A stretch of 64,000 nt of DNA from VGLO01 sp964599285 (GCA_964599285.1 CAZREI010000003.1:6444-70443); one strand, 5' to 3'. Positions 15,292 through 24,029 are shown, counted from the stretch's first letter. The notes: a model not told the origin generated them from the sequence alone. A program made the numbers and translations.

Positions 15292-16668
15292 ATGACTCAT
15301 AGAGAAATGTTAGAAAATAATCCTAGCGAAGAATTAGAAGATGCCCCCGAAGTAGTATTAGAACAAGAACCTCCGCAACAAACCTTGAGGGAAAAAGCGA
15401 TACGGTTTAATGAAATAGCAAAACAGGTACGGGAAGCCCGCAAAAACAAAGAATCAATAGACAAGGATCTTATCAAAGAAGGCGAAACTCTGCACGAAGA
15501 ATTAATTAGTGAAGGCGTAAGAAAGAAAAAGTTAAGTGAAATGAGGGAAAAGGAGCAAGGGGTCCCTGAATTGATCGCACAAGAAAAGAAAAAAATAGAA
15601 GATATGCCAGAAAGTGAAAGTGAATCAAGCGAAACTGATGATGATTCTTCTGGGGCATCGGGAGAAAGTAAAGACGGACTTATTAGGGAATTGGCGGGCA
15701 AAAGAATTCAGGGCATTATGAATGAATCGCGACTGCCAAACGAAGAATATGAGAGTACGGTGGGAGTGTATGGCGGCAAAATGAATGTTGGCGAAGACGG
15801 AGAAATGGTTTGGGATAGGAGGGGTATTGTTTCAAAAATTGATAAAGCAGGGGACGCTGTACTAAGAACGTATGATGAGCATGTGGTAAAAGAACCGCTG
15901 AAGATGATGTGGCGGCATCCAAAATTGTTTTTGAAAGAAATGTTTGCTCCTGGAACAAAAAGATACCGGGGAAACAATGCAGAGGTTTTGGAAAATATTG
16001 AAAGACTGGGGCTTTCTGATTACTATGGGCCCCATGAAAATGGGATAGAAATAAAACAGCCAGATATTTATAAGCACGGTTTAGACCTTCAGGATGTTTA
16101 TCGGTCAGACCAAATTGAATCTGATGTATTAAAAGAAACTGATCGATTCCAAGCTTTGGCCGAAGCTTCAAAATATGTTGGCCAAATACATAAAGAGCAT
16201 GGTGGCATTGGAGAATTACTGGTTTCGGATATTATTTTTTTAGAAGACAAAGACGGGAAATTGGGAAAACCGTTATTAAATTTGCCGGATATTGTTTTTA
16301 ATAAAGAAAAGATAACCAGCGAAGTAGACAAAAAAACAACTGACATGTTAGATTTTTTATGTAGCGTTTTTGGAGAAGAATACCGAAGGTCCCAAAATTT
16401 AGAAGACGTTGACAAGGCGTTAGATGCAATTGTAGAAAATTACGGAGATAAAAATATTATTTCACTGGTAGAGTCTTTTGTAAAAAGAGGCAGGCTGACG
16501 CTTCAGGGCGACGCAGAGCTTTTAAAACTGCCAAGCACCACAACTAAGCAAGCGAGAGGAATTTTTTCTCAACACAATAAAGCTAGGTTGGCTTCAAAAA
16601 AGGATATTGATGGATTAATGAAAGAGAAAATTGTGGATGCTTGCGAACGATTTTTATCAAAAGAATAA
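15292..16668 (+). CDS. Hypothetical protein with possible kinase-like fold (458 aa)
   Basis: The first ~135 residues are charged and probably disordered or coiled-coil (EKKKIEDMPESESESSETDD). The remaining part looks globular. The stretch QIHKEHGGIGELLVSDIIF...PLLNLPDIVFNKEK (about 300-345) loosely resembles the catalytic-loop and metal-binding strands of aminoglycoside/lipopolysaccharide-kinase-like folds. That assignment is uncertain because no canonical HGD or DFG motif is present. The gene lies 3 bp before the second MGDG-synthase-like glycosyltransferase, a coupling that suggests joint action on a lipid or glycolipid. No membrane helix is seen. Confidence 0.6.
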   Translation: MTHREMLENNPSEELEDAPEVVLEQEPPQQTLREKAIRFNEIAKQVREARKNKESIDKDLIKEGETLHEELISEGVRKKKLSEMREKEQGVPELIAQEKKKIEDMPESESESSETDDDSSGASGESKDGLIRELAGKRIQGIMNESRLPNEEYESTVGVYGGKMNVGEDGEMVWDRRGIVSKIDKAGDAVLRTYDEHVVKEPLKMMWRHPKLFLKEMFAPGTKRYRGNNAEVLENIERLGLSDYYGPHENGIEIKQPDIYKHGLDLQDVYRSDQIESDVLKETDRFQALAEASKYVGQIHKEHGGIGELLVSDIIFLEDKDGKLGKPLLNLPDIVFNKEKITSEVDKKTTDMLDFLCSVFGEEYRRSQNLEDVDKALDAIVENYGDKNIISLVESFVKRGRLTLQGDAELLKLPSTTTKQARGIFSQHNKARLASKKDIDGLMKEKIVDACERFLSKE

Positions 16669-16671
16669 GGT

Positions 16672-17781
16672 ATGGGCTTGCGATACATGGAACCAAAAAA
16701 GAAAAAAATCCTTATTTTGTCTATGACGGCTGGATTTGGCCATGTCCGGGCAGGGGAGGCGCTTTTGGATTATGCCAAAGAACATTTGCCCGAGGCAAGC
16801 GCACAGCACGTTGATGTGCTTGACATTGACCCAACTCTTAGAAAATACTCTTTGAAAATGTATGGACTGGTAAGTAAAAAACTACCGTTGTTGTGGGGAA
16901 TGTTCTATGAGTCTGGATTGTTATTTTTCGTCGTTAAGAAATTCATGAGTATCAGAGCAGCCTTCAACGATAGCATCCCAGCCTATGTGCGCCAAAAAAA
17001 TCCCGATGCCGTCATCTGCACCAACATTTTTATTTTGCATTTGCTGGGCCGGTCTGGCCGAGCTTTATTTAAAAATATCCCCTTGGGCGTTGTGGTAACC
17101 GATTACCATGGCCATTCCTTTTACCGCGTTGATTGGATTCATTACTATTTTGTGGCCACGGCCAGCGTCGGTCAGGAATTGGAAGCTATAGGTATTCCCA
17201 AAGAAAAAATTGTGGTGACGGGAATTCCCATCAATCCTAAATTTTACGTCAAAGAAAATATCGGTGAACTGAAAGCAAAATATGGCGTCCAAAACCATTT
17301 GCCGGTCGTAGTATTGATAGCTTCGTTTAGCATTTCCGGGCGCCAGTTGCAAGGTCTTGTGGAAAAATTATTAGGTCTTGATCCGCCAATATATCTGATT
17401 GCAATTACCAGCGGCAACCAAAAGTGTTATGATATGCTAAAAAATAATGTTGGCGGACACGAGCGGTTTTTGCTGGTCAACTGGACAAACGAAATAGAAG
17501 AATATATAAAAATAGCAGACGTGGTGATAAGCAAAGCCGGAGGACTGACGGTTTCTGAATGCCTTGCCCTGCAAACACCGATGATTATTTTCAATCCTAT
17601 TCCCGGGCAAGAAGAACATAACGTCGAATTTTTGGAAAAAAATAATTTTGGCAAACAGGCGGCTGACGTGGATAGAATTATTAACCTGGTCCCAGGCATG
17701 ATAGCAAAGGCTCATAGTAGCCCTCTACCGCTTTTTGAAGTCACAAATCCTTGCGAGAAAATATTCAGTGTATTAATTTGA
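16672..17781 (+). CDS. MGDG-synthase/MurG-like glycosyltransferase (GT28)
   Basis: 369 residues; translation could also start at MEPKKKK (16687). The N-terminal ILILSMTAGFGHVRAGEALL carries the G-x-G-H loop of MGDG synthases. LGVVVTDYHGHSFY and VVTGIPINPKF follow, and the donor-binding domain has VVISKAGGLTVSECLALQTPMI and PIPGQEEHNVEFL, which are hallmark GT28 motifs. It likely adds a hexose to a diacylglycerol or polyprenyl acceptor at the inner membrane face. It differs from the 11488 gene in sequence but shares its architecture. The stop is TGA, next to an AT-rich palindromic spacer. Confidence 0.88.
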   Translation: MGLRYMEPKKKKILILSMTAGFGHVRAGEALLDYAKEHLPEASAQHVDVLDIDPTLRKYSLKMYGLVSKKLPLLWGMFYESGLLFFVVKKFMSIRAAFNDSIPAYVRQKNPDAVICTNIFILHLLGRSGRALFKNIPLGVVVTDYHGHSFYRVDWIHYYFVATASVGQELEAIGIPKEKIVVTGIPINPKFYVKENIGELKAKYGVQNHLPVVVLIASFSISGRQLQGLVEKLLGLDPPIYLIAITSGNQKCYDMLKNNVGGHERFLLVNWTNEIEEYIKIADVVISKAGGLTVSECLALQTPMIIFNPIPGQEEHNVEFLEKNNFGKQAADVDRIINLVPGMIAKAHSSPLPLFEVTNPCEKIFSVLI

Positions 17782-17961
17782 AATTTACAATTTGAAATTT
17801 GAAATCAATTTGAAATGATTGAATTTGAAATTTGAAAATGTTACGTTCTCGTCATTGCGAGGAGCGTAGCGACGTGGCAATCTACAGTTTTCAAATTTAG
17901 ACATTTAAATATTCACTTTTTGATTTCAAATTTAAAATTTAAAATTTCAAATTTACAATCT
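17782..17961. repeat. Palindromic spacer of AATTTGAAATT words with REP-like core R3
   Basis: Left arm: repeated AATTTGAAATTTGAAA words. Right arm: TTTCAAATTTAAAATTT words. The centre (17850-17884) is REP-like copy R3, CGTCATTGCGAGGAGCG...GTGGCAATCT. It has the layout of the GGAGTAATCACG composites but entirely different arm sequences. It ends directly at the htrA start codon. Confidence 0.8.
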
Positions 17962-19320
17962 ATGTACGATCTTCCATCATTCAACTCCAAGCATTTTAAG
18001 GCCAAAACCAAAAAAGTCATCCAAAACAAGGCTTTGCAGTCGGTCGGGGCGGCAGTTGTTTTGTCAATTTTGCTTTTTTATTGGCTGCAATGGTATGCGG
18101 TTGGTTTTTGGCACAATCAAACCGATGCCATGATAAAAAGTATTCAGCATGACTTCGCGCAAGTCCAACTGCCAACGCAGCAGCTGCCGCTGTTAAATAC
18201 CGCGCCGCCTGAACAAAAGTATACTTCTCAAATTTCCTACGAGCAAGCCATCATTGATTCGGTCAAAAGCGCATCGCCATCGGTGGTGAGTATTGTCATT
18301 TCCAAAAATTTGCCGGTCTATGAACAGCAGTATGTCAACCCATTTGAAGGTCTTCTGCCGCCCGATAACGGCTTTGGTTTTGGATCTCCGTTTAATATCC
18401 AAATTCCTCAAAATGTCCAGAAGGGAACCAAGTACCAGGAAGTCGGCGCCGGGTCGGGATTCATTGTCACCCAGGACGGCCTGGTGCTGACCAACAAGCA
18501 CGTGGTTTCCGACAAAGCCGCCGATTACACCGTGGTCACCAATGACGGCAAAAAGTATTCAGCTAAAGTGTTGGCGCTGGACCCGGTGCAGGATTTGGCT
18601 ATTATAAAAATTCAGATTCCTTCGACTAGTTCAGGGCAAGCAGCTATTTTTCCGGCCATCAAAATCGGTGACTCATCGGGCATCCAGATTGGCCAGGGCG
18701 CCATTGCTATTGGCAACGCGCTGGGCCAGTTTTCCAATACGGTTTCAGTGGGGGTGGTTTCCGGTTTGGGCAGGACAGTGTCGGCGTCGGGTAGCCAGGG
18801 ATTTTCCGAAACACTGGAAGGCATCATCCAGACCGACGCGGCCATCAACCCCGGAAACTCTGGCGGTCCGCTGATTAACTTGAAAGGCGAAGTCATTGGC
18901 ATCAACACTGCCATGGCCGACAACGCCCAATCTATTGGATTTGCCATTCCCATTAACATTGCCAAAAAAGACATCAGTCAAATTATCAAAACCAACACCA
19001 TTATTTATCCGTTTTTGGGCGTGCGCTATGTTCTGATTGATGACGCGGTAAAACAAAAGTATCACTTGTCGGTTGATGCTGGCGCGCTGGTTTTGCCCAG
19101 CGACGATGGCCAGCCGGCGGTAACAGCCGGGTCGGCTGCAGAAAAAGCCGGCATCAAAGAAAAAGACATCATTGAGGAATTTAACGGTGAAAAGATTACG
19201 CCGGACAACTCCATGCAAAAAATCATAGCCAAGTACAACCCGGGAGACAAAGTCACCCTAAAAATCCTGCGCCAAGGAAAAGAAATAACCGTGGAAGTAA
19301 CCCTGGGTACTCGGAGCTAA
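17962..19320 (+). CDS. htrA: HtrA/DegP-family serine protease, membrane-anchored, one PDZ domain
   Basis: 452 residues from ATG 17962; the longer frame from 17920 begins in the spacer palindrome. One membrane helix (about 25-45: SVGAAVVLSILLFYWLQWY) places the protease outside the membrane, where it degrades or chaperones misfolded exported proteins. The catalytic triad is intact: H180 (LTNKHVV), D211 (DPVQDLAII) and S300 (GNSGGPL). A single PDZ domain covers roughly 345-445. Residues 220-228 (PSTSSGQAA) are encoded by a CCTTCGACTAGTTCAGGGC repeat inserted in frame in the protease domain. An inactivated paralogue is encoded at 23134. Confidence 0.95.
   Translation: MYDLPSFNSKHFKAKTKKVIQNKALQSVGAAVVLSILLFYWLQWYAVGFWHNQTDAMIKSIQHDFAQVQLPTQQLPLLNTAPPEQKYTSQISYEQAIIDSVKSASPSVVSIVISKNLPVYEQQYVNPFEGLLPPDNGFGFGSPFNIQIPQNVQKGTKYQEVGAGSGFIVTQDGLVLTNKHVVSDKAADYTVVTNDGKKYSAKVLALDPVQDLAIIKIQIPSTSSGQAAIFPAIKIGDSSGIQIGQGAIAIGNALGQFSNTVSVGVVSGLGRTVSASGSQGFSETLEGIIQTDAAINPGNSGGPLINLKGEVIGINTAMADNAQSIGFAIPINIAKKDISQIIKTNTIIYPFLGVRYVLIDDAVKQKYHLSVDAGALVLPSDDGQPAVTAGSAAEKAGIKEKDIIEEFNGEKITPDNSMQKIIAKYNPGDKVTLKILRQGKEITVEVTLGTRS
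18619..18640 (+). repeat. Short dispersed repeat in frame within htrA
   Basis: CCTTCGACTAGTTCAGGGC is, as far as I recall, a form of a dispersed repeat seen in many environmental genomes, whose reverse strand translates as CPELVEG. Here it adds about nine residues to a surface loop of the protease domain, between the aspartate and serine parts of the catalytic site. Confidence 0.65.
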
Positions 19321-19355
19321 ACTGAAAGAAAAAGTTTTTCAGAACGTCTAACCCA

Positions 19356-19385
19356 TTGACAGCGGTATATCGTATATGATATATA
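19356..19385 (+). promoter_or_regulatory. Promoter and operator-like palindrome of the toxin-antitoxin operon
   Basis: TTGACA (19356-19361) is a consensus -35 box. TATATC-GTATAT-GATATA (19366-19383) is an inverted repeat overlapping the expected -10 region and the proposed toxin start codon. That layout fits autorepression by the HigA-type antitoxin. The -10 element is ambiguous (TATGAT at 13 bp or TATATA at 18 bp). Confidence 0.5.
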
Positions 19386-19750
19386 AGAAAGAGGGAGAGT
19401 ATAGAGCTAGTTTTTATAAAGACAAGAATGGGAAGAGTTCTGTTTTGGAGTATATGTTTAATCTTCCTAAAAAAGAACGATTTAAAATTGAAAAATATAT
19501 TGAGTTTTTAAGAGTGAACGAAGGTGTTTTGGATGAGCCGTATTCAAAACATATTACAGGAAAAATAAGAGAATTGCGTGTGGATTTTGGTAAAAACCGG
19601 CATAGAATTTTTTATTTTACTTTTATCAACAGAAATATTGTTTTTCTTCATGCTTTTCTCAAAAAAACTCCCAAAACACCTATGGGGGAAATAAAAAATG
19701 CAGAAGACGTATACTATAGTGTTATTAACAATCCAAAAGCTTATGAATAA
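19376..19750 (+). CDS. higB: HigB/Gp49-type toxin of a toxin-antitoxin pair
   Basis: 124 residues of the RelE/HigB superfamily (phage Gp49-like), ribosome-dependent mRNA interferases. Recognisable segments are YRASFYKDKNGKSSVLEYM, KITGKIRELRVDFGKNRHRIFYF (HITGKIREL in the sequence) and VFLHAFLKKTPKTP. The toxin comes first and overlaps the antitoxin by 8 bp, the order typical of higBA. The start codon lies inside the operator-like palindrome, so a shorter form or a leaderless message is possible. Normal toxin length and all the core segments suggest an intact gene. Confidence 0.85.
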   Translation: MIYKKEGEYRASFYKDKNGKSSVLEYMFNLPKKERFKIEKYIEFLRVNEGVLDEPYSKHITGKIRELRVDFGKNRHRIFYFTFINRNIVFLHAFLKKTPKTPMGEIKNAEDVYYSVINNPKAYE

Positions 19751-20042
19751 AAATAAAAAAAATAGTGTATTTATTGATTTTGACGATGTTTTGAAGGAGG
19801 AAATGAAAGACCCGGAATTTAAGAAATATTACGATTATTACGGCAAGCAACTGGAAATTGCTTACCAGATTTTGCAGTTAAGGAAAAAGAAAAAAATTTC
19901 CCAAGCCCAGCTGGCAAAAAAGATCGGCACCAAGCAAAGCAACGTTGCCAGGATGGAAGCAGGCCAGCAAAACTTTTCTATTGATACGCTTGAAAAAATA
20001 GCGCAAGCTCTTGGTTCAGATTTAAAAATAGTGTTTTCGTAA
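19743..20042 (+). CDS. higA: HigA-type antitoxin with XRE helix-turn-helix
   Basis: 99 residues from ATG 19743, which overlaps the toxin stop; an upstream in-frame start at 19698 lies in the toxin gene. The C-terminal half is an XRE-family helix-turn-helix: LRKKKKISQAQLAKKIGTKQSNVARMEAGQQNFSIDTLEKIAQALG, shown here in pieces as LRKKKKISQAQLAKKIG and SNVARMEAGQ. The N-terminal ~45 residues are acidic and likely wrap the toxin. It should bind the palindrome at 19366-19383 and repress its own operon. Confidence 0.88.
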   Translation: MNKNKKNSVFIDFDDVLKEEMKDPEFKKYYDYYGKQLEIAYQILQLRKKKKISQAQLAKKIGTKQSNVARMEAGQQNFSIDTLEKIAQALGSDLKIVFS

Positions 20043-20059
20043 AGCCCAACGATCAATAA

Positions 20060-20088
20060 AATTTCCACGCCTTTATCGTGGATTTTTT
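20060..20088 (+). terminator. Intrinsic terminator of higBA
   Basis: TTTCCACG pairs with CGTGGATT around a short loop, followed by a T-run. It lies about 18 bp after the antitoxin stop codon. Confidence 0.85.
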
Positions 20089-20100
20089 GTTGTGTGTTAC

Positions 20101-20129
20101 TTGATTTTTGGGGTGTTTTGGCTTAGAAT
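20101..20129 (+). promoter_or_regulatory. clpB promoter
   Basis: TTGATT (20101-20106), an exact 17-bp spacer and TAGAAT (20124-20129) form a good housekeeping promoter. The predicted transcript has a ~135-nt leader before clpB, the longest leader inferred in the window. No CIRCE element is seen. Confidence 0.6.
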
Positions 20130-20223
20130 GAAACTAAATTTACTGATTTGGCGTATGATTGGTGTATAAGCAGATACTCGCAATTGCGTCAAATATTGTA
20201 GAAAAACTTTTAACATTTTAAAA

Positions 20224-20255
20224 TTTTTGCCGCGCACCGAATGCGTGCGGCAAAA
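20224..20255 (+). promoter_or_regulatory. Stem-loop in the clpB leader
   Basis: TTTTTGCCGC and GCGGCAAAA can pair around a 13-nt loop that itself contains partly complementary GCAC/GTGC. It ends 15 nt before the start codon and could affect ribosome access, for example with temperature, but that is inference. Confidence 0.45.
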
Positions 20256-20269
20256 CAACATAACATTTT

Positions 20270-22969
20270 ATGAACGGAAGCGGTGCAAATTTTACTAACA
20301 AGGCGCAGGATGCCATTTTATCGGCACAATCCATCGCGCAGGACAAGGGGCAGCAGCAAATTGATGCCCTGCATTTGCTTTACGCGCTTTTGGTGCAAGA
20401 AGGGTCGCTGGTCATTACCCTATTACAAAAGTTGGGAGTAGATGTGGACGTCTTAAAAAAGAAAACCGAAAGCCAAATTTCCAAAATTTCCACTATTTTA
20501 ACGCCAACCGCCTTTGGCCAATTTTACTTGACCCAGGACATGGCCAAAGTGCTGGATAAAGCGCGCCAGGAAGCCTCAAACATGCAGGACGAATTTATTT
20601 CGGTGGAGCATTTGTTCTTGGCACTGCTGGATCAAAAATCTATGGCTAGGGATGTTTTGGAAAAAACGACGGTGTTTGGCGCGGGTTCAGATACAAAAAG
20701 TTCAAAATTAGATTACGACAGTGTGTTAAAAGTGCTCTCGCAAGTTCGCGGTGGCCAGCGCATCACTGACCCGGAGCCCGAATCCAAGTACCAGGTCATA
20801 GAAAAATATACCCGAAACTTAACCGATTTGGCGGCCAGCGGAAAAATTGACCCGATCATCGGCCGCGATAACGAAATCCGTAGGCTGATGCAGATTATTT
20901 CCCGCCGAACCAAAAATAATCCGGTATTGATTGGCGAAGCCGGCGTGGGAAAAACTGCCATTGTGGAAGGGTTTGCCCAAAGAGTAGCGCGAGGAAATGT
21001 CCCCGAATTTTTAAAAAACAAGGAAGTCATTTCACTGGATTTGGGAGCCATTATCGCCGGCACCAAGTACCGGGGCGAATTTGAAACCAGGATCAAGGCT
21101 TTGCTCAAAGAAATTTCCCGGTCAGCCGGCAAATACATTTTGTTTATTGACGAACTGCACACACTGGTTGGCGCAGGAGCGGCTGAAGGCGCCATTGACG
21201 CGTCTAACTTACTAAAACCGGCGCTGGCTCGCGGGGAACTGAAAGCCATTGGCGCCACAACGCTTAAAGAATACCAAAAGCATATTGAAAAAGACCCGGC
21301 CTTGGAGCGGCGCTTCCAGCCCATTTTTGTGCAGGAGCCAACCATTGACGATGCTATCGCCATTTTGCGGGGCATCAAAGAAAAATACGAAGTGCACCAT
21401 GGCGTGCGCATCAAAGACCAGGCCATTAAGGCGGCGGTGGAACTTTCCAGCCGCTACATTGCCGATCGATTTTTGCCTGACAAGGCAGTGGATTTAATGG
21501 ACGAGGCAGCTTCGGCATTAAGGTTAGAAATTGAATCCGAACCCCAAGAACTGGAAAAATTCCAGGAGGAAATCACCAAGCTGGAAATTGAAAAACAGGC
21601 GCTTAAAAAAGAAAAGGATTCGCAAAAGCGCCTAGCAGCCATTGCCAAAGAGCTGGCCGATATTAAAGAAAGCACCAAGGGTTTGCGGGCCAAGTGGGAT
21701 GCCGAAAAGGAGTTGATTAACAAAATTAAGGATATCCGCAAGCAAATTGACCAGCTTTCTTACCAAACCGACATTGCCCAGCGTGAAGCTAATTTGGAAA
21801 AGGTGGCGGAAATAAAATACGGAAAAATCCCGATGTTGTTGAAAGAACAAAAACAGATAGAACAGAAATTGGTAAAGTTGCAAAAAACCCATCACTTTTT
21901 AAAAGAGGAAGTGACCGAAGAAGACGTGGCCCGGGTAGTTTCACGCTGGACGGGAATCCCGGTAATGCGTTTGATTACCGAAGAAGCCAAGAAACTGGAA
22001 ACCATGGAAACCACGTTCAACCGCCGTGTCATCGGCCAAGAAGAAGCTATCAGCGCCATTTCGCGGGCCATCCGCCGCGCGCGGGCTGGCATTTCTGAAG
22101 AAAATAAGCCTCTGGGATCGTTCTTGTTTTTGGGGCCCACGGGCGTTGGCAAAACCGAAACCGCAAGAGCTCTTGCCGAATTTTTGTTTGACGATGAAAA
22201 AGCCATGATTCGTTTGGATATGTCCGAATACATGGAGCGCCACACCGTTTCCAAAATTATCGGCAGCCCGCCAGGATACGTAGGCTATGAAGAAGCCGGT
22301 CAATTGACTGAAAAAGTGCGTCGTCGGCCATACTCGGTGATTTTGCTGGATGAAATTGAAAAAGCCCATCCGGAAGTGTTTAACATTTTGCTGCAAATTT
22401 TTGAAGACGGCAGGCTGACCGATTCCAAGGGCAGGCTGGTTTCGTTTAAAAACACCATTATCATTATGACTTCCAATGTTGGGTCCGACTACATCAGCAA
22501 AATGTCGGCTATTGGCTTTTCCACCAAGGAAGACATGCAGGAACGCGAGTCCATGAAAGACAAAATTTTAAATTCTTTGCGCGACCAGTTTCGCCCGGAA
22601 TTTTTAAACCGTATTGATGAAATTGTCATTTTCAATTATTTGAAAACCGATCAAATTAAAAAGATTGTGGATTTGGAAATGTCAAAAGTGCAAAAGCGCC
22701 TGGCTGCCAAGGAAATCAGCATTAAAATTTCGGAAAAAGCCAAGGAATTTTTGGCTAAGGAAGGTTTTGATCCGAATCTTGGAGCCCGGCCATTAAAGCG
22801 CGTTATCCAGCGGCTGATTTTGGATCCGTTGTCTATCAAAATTGTCACCAATGAAATCAGCGAGGGCTCGCGCGTGTTGATTGATGAAAAAGGAGGCCAG
22901 GTTGTATTTGAAGTTCCGCGGCTTTTGTCCAAGATTGACATGCCAGAGAAAGTGAGTGCAAAGAAATAG
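20270..22969 (+). CDS. clpB: Protein disaggregase ClpB (Hsp100)
   Basis: 899 residues. ClpB threads aggregated proteins through a hexameric ring using two AAA+ modules. The N-terminal Clp-N repeats are at about 8-150, and NBD1 has Walker A GEAGVGKT (222-229) and LFIDELHTL. A coiled-coil middle domain covers about 420-560, longer than in ClpA, as expected for ClpB. NBD2 has GPTGVGKT (622-629), the pore loop SPPGYVGYEE and ILLDEIEKAHPEV. The EEDVARVVSRWTGIPV link is diagnostic for the ClpB/ClpC type. No ClpP-binding IGL/F loop is evident, supporting a disaggregase. It has its own promoter and follows the higBA terminator. Confidence 0.96.
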   Translation: MNGSGANFTNKAQDAILSAQSIAQDKGQQQIDALHLLYALLVQEGSLVITLLQKLGVDVDVLKKKTESQISKISTILTPTAFGQFYLTQDMAKVLDKARQEASNMQDEFISVEHLFLALLDQKSMARDVLEKTTVFGAGSDTKSSKLDYDSVLKVLSQVRGGQRITDPEPESKYQVIEKYTRNLTDLAASGKIDPIIGRDNEIRRLMQIISRRTKNNPVLIGEAGVGKTAIVEGFAQRVARGNVPEFLKNKEVISLDLGAIIAGTKYRGEFETRIKALLKEISRSAGKYILFIDELHTLVGAGAAEGAIDASNLLKPALARGELKAIGATTLKEYQKHIEKDPALERRFQPIFVQEPTIDDAIAILRGIKEKYEVHHGVRIKDQAIKAAVELSSRYIADRFLPDKAVDLMDEAASALRLEIESEPQELEKFQEEITKLEIEKQALKKEKDSQKRLAAIAKELADIKESTKGLRAKWDAEKELINKIKDIRKQIDQLSYQTDIAQREANLEKVAEIKYGKIPMLLKEQKQIEQKLVKLQKTHHFLKEEVTEEDVARVVSRWTGIPVMRLITEEAKKLETMETTFNRRVIGQEEAISAISRAIRRARAGISEENKPLGSFLFLGPTGVGKTETARALAEFLFDDEKAMIRLDMSEYMERHTVSKIIGSPPGYVGYEEAGQLTEKVRRRPYSVILLDEIEKAHPEVFNILLQIFEDGRLTDSKGRLVSFKNTIIIMTSNVGSDYISKMSAIGFSTKEDMQERESMKDKILNSLRDQFRPEFLNRIDEIVIFNYLKTDQIKKIVDLEMSKVQKRLAAKEISIKISEKAKEFLAKEGFDPNLGARPLKRVIQRLILDPLSIKIVTNEISEGSRVLIDEKGGQVVFEVPRLLSKIDMPEKVSAKK

Positions 22970-23133
22970 CAATCGCGGAATGACGCGGAAATTTACGCGC
23001 CCGCCTCTCCTCAACAGCGAGTCGAGGCCGGGGAAAAACGCGGAAAGCGGCGGCGCCCGCGGGCGCCGCCGATCAATCCACCACCACCGTCATTGCGAGG
23101 CGCACCGAAGCAATCTTAGTTGTGTAAATAATA
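22970..23133. repeat. Spacer with GC palindrome and REP-like copy R4
   Basis: It contains CGGAATGACGCGGAAATTTAC-type words, a tract with partial dyads (GCGAGTCGAGGCCGG), a perfect 24-bp GC palindrome at 23048-23071, and REP-like copy R4 at 23087-23118 (CCGTCATTGCGAGGCGCACC...AGCAATCT). The start codon of the next gene lies 15 bp after R4. Confidence 0.75.
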
Positions 23134-23853
23134 ATGTCAACGGTAAAATTCCTCTCTATCATGGTTTTGGCACTTATTGTCGGAGCAGCGGGAGCCGCTG
23201 TTTTTAATTTTTCTTTGATGCCTTATTTTCTGGCCAGCACGTATTTTGACAATTACCAATTTGTCAAAGATTATAAGCAAGGCAAAATCACCGTCAACAA
23301 AACTGACCAAGTCTACATTCAGGAAAACACATCGGTTCAAAATGCTATTGAGCGGGTTAAGGCATCGGTGGTGGCAATCCAGGGCGCCGGCAAAACGGTA
23401 ACATCAGGGCTGGTGATTACTTCCGATGGAAGTATTATTACGCTGGCCAGTAAAATTCCGGCTATCACAAAAGTTACCGTGTATTTGCAAGGAGTTGCTA
23501 CCGACGTGAAGGTGTCAACCACCGACGTTCCCAGCAATTTGGCGCTACTGAAAGCCGACAAGCAAAATTTGCAGACAGTCCCCTTTGCCGATGCGAGCTC
23601 CATAACCTTGGGTCAAAACATATTTTTGACCGCCAGCACTAGCGCGGCTCAAGATCATTGGTTTGCCAACGAAGGGATTATTACTGAAATCAGTTCTGAC
23701 GCCATAAGGACTAACATTATAGAAAGGTCTGCGGCAAATGGCGCGCCATTATTTACCAGCGCCGGCCAACTGGTTGGCTTGGCGGTGGTTGACCAAAGTG
23801 GCAAAGTGTGGGCGATTCCAGTAAGCAAAATTCAAAAGCTACTGGGCTTGTAA
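23134..23853 (+). CDS. Catalytically inactive HtrA-like (trypsin-fold) membrane protein
   Basis: 239 residues with an N-terminal helix (about 5-35) and a trypsin-like domain alignable to HtrA. SGLVITSDGSIITLASKIP corresponds to the SGFIVTQDGLVLTNKHVV region, DVPSNLALLK to DPVQDLAIIK, and SAANGAPLFTSAGQLVGLAV to NPGNSGGPLINLKGEVIGI. All three triad positions are changed: His to Ser106, Asp to Asn135 and Ser to Asn202. No PDZ domain follows. I infer a pseudoprotease, perhaps a binding or regulatory relative of the active HtrA encoded 4 kb upstream. The fold is otherwise well preserved and the frame is intact, so it is not simply decayed. Confidence 0.8.
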   Translation: MSTVKFLSIMVLALIVGAAGAAVFNFSLMPYFLASTYFDNYQFVKDYKQGKITVNKTDQVYIQENTSVQNAIERVKASVVAIQGAGKTVTSGLVITSDGSIITLASKIPAITKVTVYLQGVATDVKVSTTDVPSNLALLKADKQNLQTVPFADASSITLGQNIFLTASTSAAQDHWFANEGIITEISSDAIRTNIIERSAANGAPLFTSAGQLVGLAVVDQSGKVWAIPVSKIQKLLGL

Positions 23854-24029
23854 AGAACGAATCAACACGAATTGACGAACGAATAAACACGAATCACGAA
23901 TTCTCGCGTTCGTCATTGCGAGGAACGCTAAGCGTTCCGAGCCGCAGCGAAGCAATCTTTCTATTCGTGATTCGTGAAAATTCGTGGCGCCAGAGCGCCT
24001 GATTCGTGTTAATTCGTTATATCATAGCA
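23854..24029. repeat. Palindromic spacer of ACGAATCACGAAT words with REP-like core R5
   Basis: Left arm GAATAAACACGAATCACGAA and right arm TTCGTGATTCGTG...GATTCGTGTTAATTCGTT are complementary. The centre is REP-like copy R5 (23911-23960), which contains an extra GGAACGCTAAGCGTTCC stem. It ends a few bases before the next start codon. Confidence 0.8.

Noticed and set aside
22956..23207. 83-aa open frame between clpB and the pseudoprotease gene
   Set aside because: It consists of GC palindrome and REP-like sequence and overlaps both neighbouring genes.
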